Shown here in pieces: positions 1-10,626 of a DNA stretch of 64,000 bases; positions within the stretch are counted from its first letter, which is position 1; the number at the start of each line of letters is the position of its first letter. Location of the stretch: assembly GCA_005281725.1 (NCBI GenBank), contig SSBO01000003.1, positions 9,476,797 through 9,540,796 of the forward strand. The letters run 5' to 3'. This DNA comes from Wuchereria bancrofti. Its lineage: Eukaryota; Nematoda; Chromadorea; Rhabditida; Onchocercidae. The translations under genes and the position numbers were made by a program. The notes under the pieces are model-generated. The model was given only the letters and a program-made list of their open reading frames with translations. It did not search any database and was not told where the DNA came from.

Positions 1-2068
1 TTATTTGCCTAAAAAAAAACTTTTAATACGTTTTTTTAAATATTATAAAATTGTGCCTAATAAATATTCTATTTGAATAATATAAACAAATCTTCAAATA
101 ATCCATTTTTATGTTTACTATTGCTCATACAGAGAAAAAATCAAAAAATATCATCGTTAAAATTGGTCAAAAAAAAAAATTTGTTCAAAAAATTAAAACT
201 AAAAAAAAATCAAACAAACTTAAATATGAAAATATTTTCCTTAAATTTTTTTTATAAATTTACCTATATTGAAATTTTTTTTTTCTGTAAAAAATCCAAC
301 TCATAGAAAGTTAAGGAAAAAAAACCATTAGAAATTTCAAAAAAAAATTTTAAACAAATTTTTATTTTATCCGGCAAAATATGACAATTATATCACTGTT
401 GATCGATAGAATTGGAATTCATTCATTCTTATCAATAAAAATTGAAAATTTTGTGACAGTAAAGGTCAAATAGACAACGATTGAATGAAAAGTTGTCATT
501 TAAATCGTATTGAAACATTCGTTTGGAAGTGGGAAAAAGTTGACAGTAATGATTGATTGTTTTAAGACAATTTCCGCTTTTTATTCGTTGACATCAGTTA
601 TTCAATGAATAGTTAGTATTCAACTTTATCTCAATTTTTATGAAATTAAATATTTTCTCACATTTTATTACCTCTCAATTTAGGCTAAACTGGAATGATT
701 ATGCAAATTATGAAAAATTGATTTTTATTATTTTTTCTCTTGTTCCTTATCGTGAATAATTATTAAAATATACCCAATAAAAATTTCAATTCCAGTAATA
801 TCTCTCAATAAAGAGTTAATCATATCATTACAAAATATCATATCACTCAAAATATTACAATGTTCAAATAATTTTTTTCTTCTCTTTCAAATATATTAAT
901 TTGATGAATAATTTTTAATAGCTTGAAATTACTAGAATAAACAAACTCAATTTTACTATACCAAAGCAAAATTTTTATGCTAAAATTAAATTAAGTTAAA
1001 TATTATCCAACTTATTTATCATTTAATCACTGATCGAGCAGCAACACAACGAATGACAATACTCTAGATAAGAGGTCAAAGGCTATTTGATTGCTGATTA
1101 TTACATTTGTGTGTTAATTCAAACATAATAAATCATTGAACAAAGATCATTGAACATAGCAATGTATTTTTATGATTTTGTTTCGTTTTCAAATGAATTT
1201 CTAACACTTCTAATACAATATTTCATAACTATTTTACAAATATAACTATTATTTCTACATGTAAAATATATTGATTAAATGCGATTAAATTAGAAATGCA
1301 TAATTTTACAATCATAATACAACGAATAAATGGAAATAATATAATTTTCTGCATGAACATTATCAGTTAAAACAACACAGATTAATTTGAAAAATTATTT
1401 TAAAATCTTGGAAAGCTATTGTATTTTAGAAAGAACTTGAATTATTATTATTATTTAAGCAGTGTAAAAAGGATTACCTTCTTAATTAAATTTCAAATAC
1501 TTTCTTAGTTAAATTTTTTTTGATCATGAAAAAGTCTTTTCACTTGAATATTAAATAAATTAAGTACAATAAAGCTATGTAGTTAGAGGCCAATAGAAAA
1601 AATGCAAATGAGGAAATGAAATAAAAATGAAGTGAAGTAGTAAAGAAAGAAAAAAAGAAAAACAATAGATAAACAATTGAAAATTTCAACAAATTTATCA
1701 AATTTCTTAACTATTCAATTAATATTTCAAGCAAAAAATTTAAAATATCATGCATAAACGATCAAAATGTATTGAAAAATCATTTAAAATGACTGTTACT
1801 TATATAAGCTATAATTAAAGTATTTTTTTTTTTACCTTAAACTACAACAAAGTTTCACTTTAACATTTAATTGTTCTACCGAGAAACAGTTATAATTATT
1901 CAAAGTATAATACAATTTTTAATAACTCTAACTCCTAACTCCTATTTTTTTAATATGACTAAAGATAAACAGAAATTAGACAAAGAAATCTAAAATAAAT
2001 TTTAGAGACATATAAAAAACTGATTATGTTAAGATAAGAATGATTAAACGGAAGTAAATTGAGAAAAT
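1..2068. other. AT-rich intergenic sequence, no gene seen
   Basis: Homopolymer runs and short low-complexity open frames only. The frame at 73-306 is almost entirely K, N, F, I and L codons from A/T runs and shows no domain or splice structure. This stretch is the 3' flank of the CRAL-TRIO/GOLD gene, which reads toward it. No tRNA B-box or other RNA gene was recognised. Confidence 0.6.
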
Positions 2069-5000
2069 TCAATCTTCCAATATCTCGAATTGATAATTGA
2101 TAATTTTATAATAAAACCTGCTGTATCTATTATCAAATATCAATTTGTATGTACCAGGTGTAGCACACGAAACCTGGAAATATATTTTGTTTACGAAGAA
2201 TTGATCTGTGGTCAATTCATTGGAACGAGATATTTACCAATAATATTAAAGTACTAAATTATGAAGAACCATTGTGATAAATTAATCTCATAGCTCATAT
2301 TTTTCCAAATTATAACATATGTTTCAAAATATTAGAATTACCACGCCTCTATTTAAAAAAAAAAAAAAAAAATAAGAAAGGATTCGAAAATATAAATTGT
2401 TTTGGAGCAAAATGCTAAATAAATTAAAATGAAAAAAGAAAGTTAAACTTTATCAATCATTTTCCAAATGTGATAATTTAACTATTGAATTTAATTTATT
2501 TAGAAAAATAATTTATATGCTAAATAAATATACTTTGCCACTTTCTGGAACATATAATGTTTGAAGACGAAATCTTGGCCAAATAACAACATCATCTTCA
2601 CTATCATTATTTAAATTTACTAAATCATTTGTTCGTACGATTGAAAAATCAATATCACCACTTTCAATTCTCCACCACCATGACAATTTTCGTTTTGGAT
2701 TAGAATCTGAAAACAATTAAAGTTAATGTTTCTTTCTACATTTTTTACTTTATGCTTTTCACTGAGAGCAGTAAAAGTGAGAATTTAATTGTAAAATATT
2801 AATTTATATGATTTATCAAAAATTTTTATGATTTTTTTTAAAATTAGAAATCAACCTTTTACAACCACTGGGACAAAATTTAATGCACCCGCAGGTATTT
2901 TTAATTTTTGTAACTTGGATGCCGGAATATCATTTGATGGATCATACCTGAAAAAATATACATACTGAAAATTTTGTTTTTTTAATAATTGATACAATTT
3001 AAGAGAAATCTGAATAATTTTAGCTGATTAACAAAACATATGCTCCGCTACTATTAGCATATTGGTTATTTGACATATAAAAAATGAAAAAAAAAAGAAA
3101 AATTTCTCGGAAATTTTCTTCCTTCTGCAGTAAAACACTCAATCGTAAGTATTATAGCATTTTAAAAATGAAACTAAACAATTTGGAATTGTCCATCAAA
3201 TCAAAATAAATATTGCTATAATCAAATTTTTTCTTTGTTATTTTACAACAAGTTAAACTAACATAGTGGAAAAATATTTCTGAAAAACAAAATTTGGAAC
3301 AGAAATATGGTTTATATTTGAAAAAAAAAAAAAAAAACACAACAAATTCATAAAGCAAGTTGCGTAATTAATTTACAGCCACCCAAACAAATATGTTAAA
3401 TAATTAAATACCTAAAAAATCTTTCGGGAACTTCGCCACCTAAACAAATATGTTAAATAATTAAATACCTGAATTTTTCGGGAACTTTATCACTCATGCG
3501 AATGTTCTAAATAATTAAATACCTAAATCTTTCGGGAACTTTGTCACCCAAACAAATATGTTAGATAATTAAATATCTAAAAAATCTTTCTGGAACTTTG
3601 TCACCCAAACAAATATGTTAAATAATCAAATACCTAAATCCTTCAGGAACTTTGTTACCCATACGAATATGCTAAATAATTAAATACCTAAATTTCTCGG
3701 GAACTTTGCCACCCATACGAATATGCCCAAATGGTGTTTCTGCTTTACGTACACCACCCCAATGCTGATATAATACATCTTCATCGATACATTCCTTCAA
3801 TTTTTCCTTCCAATCATCTCCAAGTATTTTAATTTTTTCCTGGGTATGTTTAGCAAGGCACGGACTCACTAACATCCATAACATTCGAAAAAATGTTGGT
3901 GTATTGATAAGAAAAAGTTTACGTATGACATCTGGAAACATTTCCTAAAATTAAACAATTCGATTAAAATAGAAACAATTATCATGAATGAAAAAAAAAA
4001 AAAGAAAACTTTTCTAATTTCTTTCTTTTTTTAAATAAATTTCCTTTTTTTTTTCATTGGAAAAAATTTACCATAAATGGAATAATGATAAGATATGAAA
4101 AAAAAAACCTGTAACTGTGAAAGCATTGTTGTGACTATTTTAACGGCAGGCATCCATAACACATCTATGCTAATTTCATCAAAATCAAATATGATAACGG
4201 TGCCAAGTTGACGTCCTAGAATTTTTTCATTTTTTCTGAAAAACAAAAAATCTCGTTTAAAATGATCAGTTAAGAATTGCATAATTATAGTACATACAAT
4301 AATTTTATATTGAAATCTTAAAAAAACAAACTGTAATTTAAACAGTAAAAACTCTTCTTATCATTATAAATTAGTAAACAGGTAAGTTTTATCACATTTT
4401 AAAATATAAAATTATATAGAAATAATACTAGTAGCGATGAATTTGCATAAAGAACTGTTATCTATTTTATCTAATAAAATAAATCATACCTTATCAAATT
4501 CATAACACCTTCAGTTTCAGAAATTCGTAAAATATATAAATCTGAATTTCGTATGCATGGTAATAAACCACGTACATCTAAGTGACCAATTGTTTGTAAT
4601 GAAATGATATTGTGTTCTTTATCATAACCAAGTAAAGATCCTGTAAACAAACAAACAGATGAAAATAACAACATATCTTTTATTAATGAACAAAAGAAAA
4701 CAAAGTTCAATGATTAATTATGATAATTTTACAAAAATGTTTTTTTAAAAAAAAAAGAAAAGCAAATTATATGGAAGAAAACGATTGTGTTTTCATCATC
4801 TTCTTTAAAAGAGACTCAATAAGTTGAGCAAATACGTAAACAAAATTAATGTCACAAATATTGTTGACCTATTTTTATTTTATAAATTAACTTGAATGAT
4901 TTAACGGCAAAATTTCATTCTAAAAAAAAAACAAACAAAAAAGAACAAATAACCTGGTATATACTTCAATGGTTCACTGATAGAATCACAATAAGCTGAA

Positions 5001-5566
5001 ACTTTCTCGAGAGTGGAAAAATCTTCTTTGTCCAGTTCAAGTGCTGATATTGCACGAAGTGAAAATTTAATTTTTGGTATTATCAAATCTGAAAATATAT
5101 AGCAATGAATAAATAAATTAATTCAATTTATTGAATTTAATAGGAAATTCCAGAAATGATTCAATTAAAACTTGCTAACTGAATAGATGCGACATGCTAA
5201 GAGATTAGAAGTATTTCAGCATGATTTAAAATTGTTTTGAAAAATGTGAGTTCGATTTTGAAGAATGATGAAAGTGTAGAAAAAGATAATCCTAAATAAA
5301 TCTGATGAACCACGGGAGAGTGAGATTAGCTATCAATCTTATGAAATAAATTTTTCGCTATTTATCACTATCGCTAACCAAAAAAACAAAACAAAACAAA
5401 ACAAAAAAAAAAAAAGAAAAACCGATTTTTCGATCCCAACCAGTAATCCATCGAAGTAAACTGAAATCATCTCGTATGCTGGTACCAATAAAAGTTCTTC
5501 ACGTATTGCTTCACGTAATTGTTCAATCAATGCTCGATCACTTTCGCTAATTTCATTGAGGTTCAT
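2069..5566 (-). CDS. CRAL-TRIO and GOLD domain (SEC14-like) protein, frameshifted in exon 1
   Basis: Eight exons join in phase: 5566-5423, 5088-4954, 4640-4490, 4235-4109, 3944-3688, 2947-2856, 2706-2534, 2173-2069. With one base restored in exon 1 the product is 394 aa, the usual SEC14-like length. The N-terminal helices are followed by a lipid-binding CRAL-TRIO fold, about residues 85-275 (IIFDFDEIS, FLINTPTFFRMLW, YQHWGG), then a GOLD domain, about 285-394 (LKIPAGALNFVPVVVKG, WWWRIESGDIDFSI, CATPGTYKLIFDN). Family members bind phospholipids or other hydrophobic ligands at membranes; the nematode CTG/CGR group is the nearest I recall. The start follows a TTTTTTAG acceptor by 6 nt. The frame breaks near 5471-5475: upstream reads to LLLVPAY, while the conserved DDFSLLRWITGWDRKI lies in another frame. 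Exon 5 ends beside a 54-nt repeat array. It could be a pseudogene, but every other exon is intact. Confidence 0.85.
3372..3720 (-). repeat. 54-nt tandem repeat derived from exon 5 end and its splice donor
   Basis: Six copies of a unit containing AAAGTTCC(C/T)GA on the coding strand, followed in most copies by a GTATTTAATTATTTA-like donor. The GGAA landmarks sit at 3427, 3481, 3535, 3592, 3646 and 3700, giving spacings of 54, 54, 57, 54 and 54. The copy nearest the exon is the genuine end of exon 5 (GGKVPEKFR then GTATTT). The others lie in intron 5 and keep recognisable KVPE(K/R)F coding traces and most of their donor sites. Confidence 0.85.
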
Positions 5567-5572
5567 TTAATT

Positions 5573-5574
5573 CT
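5573..5574 (-). promoter_or_regulatory. Probable trans-splice acceptor, CRAL-TRIO/GOLD gene
   Basis: TTTTTTAG on the minus strand ends 6 nt before the ATG with no coding exon upstream, the usual arrangement for spliced-leader addition in nematodes. Inferred from position only. Confidence 0.5.
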
Positions 5575-6463
5575 AAAAAATCACAAAAACTTTATTATAA
5601 AATAAATAGAAAATTTTTCTTTTAAGCAGGCAAAATGTAAAATCTATCCTAAAATAAACAAATGAATGAATAAACTAATAAATGAATCGATACATACATA
5701 TAAATTAAGTTTAATATATACATATATATTTTCAATATGTTAAATAAGTAAAATATTACTCATTTATTTTATCACATATCAGAGAATTTTGTTTTAATTC
5801 AAAATTTCTCCCTTTTTCATAATCATTTGACCATCGTTTATTGATTTATTTCAAATTCCTAGCAAACAAACAAAATACTAGCATAAAATTTTGCTTAAAT
5901 GAATTATTTGATAATAATATCAATATTACTACTACTAGCATACTTTTTTATAAATTTTTTTTTTTTTGGACTAAAAAATGAAATGGCATAAATGTTTAAG
6001 AGATAAACATGAAAATTCCAAACGAAAATATAAATATATTTTAGAAAGATCATTCTTGTCTCACTAAATTTTTTCACGTCATTCTTATTTCATTAATTTA
6101 ATTTTACACCAAACTAATTTTGCTCTATTAACATTTCACTTCATTAATTTTATGCTGTCATTCTCATTTCATACAATTTTATCTTCGCATTATATTAAAT
6201 TCTATTCTATTATTCGCATTTCAATGACATTATTCTAGCAACTCGTATAATTTTATCTTAATGTTTATTACTTTATCAATTTTATCCTTTCCTGATAATT
6301 CCCTCATTCTATATTACAATTAAAAAATTTAGCAATTTTCTATGAAAAGATTGAAAATATTTTTTGGAAATTTTGAAAGGAATTGATGAAATAAAAGTGT
6401 AAATGGTAATGTTTACATTACTCATTAAACTAATGTGATAAATTCCTAAAAGTATTCAAACTA

Positions 6464-6524
6464 TAATTAATAGATAAATAATTAAAAAGTTTGCTAAATT
6501 TTTTAATTATTTATCTATTAATTA
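6464..6524. repeat. Perfect 25-bp inverted repeat with 11-nt loop
   Basis: The arms 6464-6488 and 6500-6524 are exact reverse complements (left arm begins TAATTAATAGATAAA), separated by GTTTGCTAAAT. The stem is almost all A/T. It could be a foldback element, a small MITE remnant or a hairpin transcript. No flanking target-site duplication was seen. Confidence 0.8.
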
Positions 6525-6878
6525 AAAAAGAATAGGACCATTTCATAAGCATAAACAAAGCAATGAATGAGAAGCAAACAAAAACAACACTAACTTTTTA
6601 GTAAAATAAAATAGAAATTTAAATTGAAATTAAATTAAATAAGATTAAGATAAATGAAGTAATCTTAAAGTATTTTTGAAAAAAGAAAAAAGCAGAATAT
6701 AAATTGAAATTATGACATTTAAATGCGAAAGATAAAATGAAAATTTAAATGAGAAATGTTATTTAACCAACTCTCAGATTTTTTTTTCCCGCAGTATAGT
6801 GATAATAAAATATGAAAAATGCAATACGGAATATTCATTAGATTGTGCTATGTGTTGGCCAAAGTATTTCATAGATTT

Positions 6879-7107
6879 TGTGAGTAATACTAATCATAAA
6901 ATATCTGATAAGCCTTATAAATATGATAACGAATCAAATTATCTGATAAGCTTTATAAATATGATAACAAATCAAAATATCTGATACTCCTCATAAATAT
7001 GATAACAAATCGAAATATCTGATACTCCTCATAAATATGATAACAAATCGAAATATCTGATACTCCTCATAAATATGATAACAAATCAAAATATCTGATA
7101 GATCCAC
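6879..7107. repeat. 38-bp tandem repeat, five to six copies
   Basis: The landmark ATAAATATGATAAC recurs at 6917, 6955, 6993, 7031 and 7069, a strict 38-bp spacing. Later copies are nearly identical (CGAAATATCTGATACTCCTC), while the outer copies have diverged. Confidence 0.85.
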
Positions 7108-7625
7108 TGATAACAATCATAAATGATTCACTGATAAACCATGCAAATGCTATCTTTTGCTGCGCTGCACGAGCAAACAAGTTAGCATGAATGATGTTTA
7201 CGCTTATAAGTCATTTATGATATGTTAACACTTCTCTTTATCATTTCTCAAATTTACATTTTACTTCACTGCAATATTGCTCATTCTAACATTCTCTTGC
7301 AAATACTAAGTGTAATTTTTTCATCACATCGTCAATTTCTCTCCCTTTTCTACTCTCTATCAAAAATATCATCAATCTTTCTTTTCTCTTCCACACACAT
7401 AATCACTCTCATTCACTCTTTCTACCCTCGTAAATTTCTAGTCTCTGCACGAATTTGCCTATAATAAATCATTTCTTGTATTCTTTACTGTCTCTCTCTC
7501 TCTCCGTCTCTCTTACATTCTTTCCTTTTAACAAATAATACTTCTAAAAAAAGAAACAAAATTGTCGATTATACACAAAAAGTTTTCAATTAAAAAAACA
7601 AGAAAGAGCAGAAGAGAAATAGTTA

Positions 7626-7654
7626 TGAGAGAGGGAGAGAGAGGAAGAGAGAGA
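7626..7654. repeat. GA-rich microsatellite
   Basis: GAGA tract with GGA interruptions. A second, longer GA tract lies at 8073-8113. Confidence 0.8.
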
Positions 7655-8072
7655 AAAAAGATTCAAATCTATAAATTTTGAAAGCTGTAAAATTGAAATT
7701 AAGAAAGATCTCAAAAAAAAAAAAAACAAACAAACAAATATTTATGTTTCGGAAAATTTCGGAAAAAAAAAAAATTGTACAAAGTATTTAAGAAAAGGAA
7801 TGAAATACTGTAATTAATTGTCAAATGTAATGAATTGAATGACTAAAATAAGACAATGAATTAAATTATCGTTTAATTTTTCTCTAATTTTAAATCAATG
7901 AGTAAAATTTGAAATTTTATTACAATGTTATTTTGCTCAATCTGTTATATAAAAATTTAACTTAGTAGTTTAAAAAAAAATAGAAAGGATAATCGTCTGC
8001 AAACGATGAAAATAAAATGTTTCTCTAAAATGTAATGCTTATTTTTTTAAAAGCATGATGTTTTTAAAAAAC

Positions 8073-8113
8073 AGGAAGAGAGGAAGAGAGAGAGAGAGAG
8101 AGAGAAAGAAAGG
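8073..8113. repeat. GA microsatellite
   Basis: Nearly pure (GA)n run, purine on the plus strand. Confidence 0.85.
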
Positions 8114-10626
8114 TGAAAAACAAAATCAGTCATAAAATTTTTTAATTTTTTTGCATTAATTTTTGCACGCTATATGAAATATACCATATGAATGAAATGA
8201 ATCGAGTAAACAAAATTTATTAATTAATACCAAAAATTCAATTATTTTTTTCTTTTTTTAAATTTTCAAGATTGAAAATATCCTAGGACGGACAACACTA
8301 CCTTTATTCAATTTATTAGCTAATTTGTGGTCGATAAATCTTTTTCTACTCAACTATCCATTATTTTTAATTACTTTTCCTAAAATATTTTTAGTTATTT
8401 TGCACAAATTACTTTGTTTATTTCGCTTTTAATTATTTTGCTTAACTTTTTTTCTTTGTTTTTATTGAAAATTTTTTAATATAATATGAAATTAATGATT
8501 TCAATATCACCGATAATTTTTTGCTGTGTTAAAAAAACTTTAAATTTCATTTATTTAATGTATTAAAGCAAAATTTTATTTTATTTAAAATTTTCAAGAA
8601 AATTTTAATCTCTATGATAAATTTCTCTTAGTGAAATTTATTTTAGCTGAATGTTTTTCAGACATTTTAAATTGTTTGAAATTTTTCCTGCAAATTTTTA
8701 CGGAGTAATGAATGAAGATAATGTTAAGAAGTTGAATATGATATAGTTTTACGTATGTAATCAATTAAAGTAGGAAATAAGATTTTGAAATTTTAAAATT
8801 AAATCTAACAGTTAAAAATCAAAAAAAATAAATTAACAAAAGTCAGTGATGTCATTTGTTAATTGTAATAAAAGTATGGTAAAAGTAGAGGTATTGTGAA
8901 ATATGATATGGAGGTGATAAGAAAAGTGATAAAGAAAATGAAGAAGAAAATTTATGTGAAGAAATGATTTAGGAAAATGATAAGTTCAATAGAAGTTGAA
9001 AATATACGTCAAATAACAAAAGGAAATATCTTTGAGCGTTGATTTTTGACTATATTATACAGCTGAAGAAGAGTTTACGCTCTATACGAAATATCATGTT
9101 AAGAAGGCGCTAATGTCACACAAAAGAAATAAGGAAAGCAAATAAGATAAGATAAGATAACTACTGATAAGTTACTTTCCTATTTATCAGTTCATTTTAT
9201 TCAGCAATCTATTGAAATCAAATTTAATTCAAAAATCAGTAACCAATCAAAATTTCGTTTTGTCTATTGCGTGAACAGAATTAATTAAAAGAAAGAAAAG
9301 ATAAAAAAAGGAAAAAATGGTAAAATTATTATCAGTTGCCTGAAAAAAGTCAAAAAAAAAAACATTGTGAAAAATTTTCAAAAAAAAAAAGGGAAAGAGA
9401 CGCAATTGTGGAACTAATTTTGTTAACAATCATAATTTAAATATCAAATTTATGTTTTAAATTTATTATGTAAATAATAAGTTGGCTTAACAGTATGAAA
9501 AAGTATTTAATAAACAATTCAGTGAACCGGAAGGGATAACATTTATGTTTATATTTTAAGTAAAAAGCATCAATAATTTACGTAAAAGTAATTTTTCAAA
9601 TTAAAAATAAAAAGTTGTCTCGGAAAATATTAAATGACGAATAATTCCTTTCTAATAGATGAAATATTACTTAAAAATTTTTATTTTTAAAAAAAAAAGT
9701 TTTTAAATTACAACTGTAACTTTTAAACCTGTTTTCAATTTTAATTTATTTTTAACATTTTTTTTTTCAGTTGGAAAAACTTGAAGCATTTTTGGCAAAT
9801 ATTTCTTTTTCCCTCATTAATCTCATTGTTTAAATTCCTATTGTAAAATTCCCGGCAATACTTAATGATTTATGGAATTTCTTTTATATTTGTTTAAAAT
9901 CAAAATTAATTTTGCAGTATTTTTCATCTGATGAAAAGAATTCCACCTCTTTTTTTTTTTTGTTTTTTAGATTATTGATTTTAAGAACATAATTATTAAT
10001 AGCTTCATATTAATTTAATAATATTGAATCAAATATTCATCCAGGTTAATATTACACTTTTTTTACTACATTTTTTTTTATTTAAATTAAAATAATAGGA
10101 ACAGACGAAATGAATTACGATGGAACGACAACGAAAAACAAACATATTTTAGTTGGATAAAAAAAAAGTCAAAAAATTTTGATTTTTTTGCTCAAAAAAT
10201 CAATGAATCATCATTCTACTACTTATTGTAATCTATGATGAAACAATTATAAATTATTCCAATGTTTTTTTTTTTTTAATTCTTTCTTTTAATTTCTAAA
10301 TGAATTTGAAAAAGAGAAACAATTATTTCAACTGCAATTTTGAATTTTTTTTTTTTCAAATTCTCATTACAATTTTTTGGTTTGCTTAACGATTAATTAA
10401 TTGTGCACTAATTATAGACTTATGCATATAATATTTGTAAAAAATATCACATATGCGAAATTAATTGAACATTTGAATTAAATGCTTGAAAAAAAAAAAT
10501 GTGTATATAAATAGTAATTGTTTACATTTTATAATGAACAACTATCAATTTAATAAAATTTAAATAAATTTTAATTAATTTTTTCATAATTTATTCTTAC
10601 GTGACAACACATAGACAATTTTAATT

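Larger units (their letters stand above)
5575..10626. other. Intergenic region with simple repeats
   Basis: About 5 kb between the start of the CRAL-TRIO/GOLD gene and the end of the RGS gene. I see no exon chain here. It holds a 25-bp perfect hairpin (6464-6524), a 38-nt tandem repeat (6879-7107), CT tracts near 7490-7515 and GA tracts at 7626-7654 and 8073-8113. Open frames such as 7222-7464 are low-complexity. The promoter of the upstream gene presumably lies here, but no motif can be named. Confidence 0.55.

Noticed and set aside
7222..7464. 80-codon hydrophobic/serine frame
   Set aside because: It is pyrimidine-rich low-complexity sequence between repeats, with no splice partners or domain.
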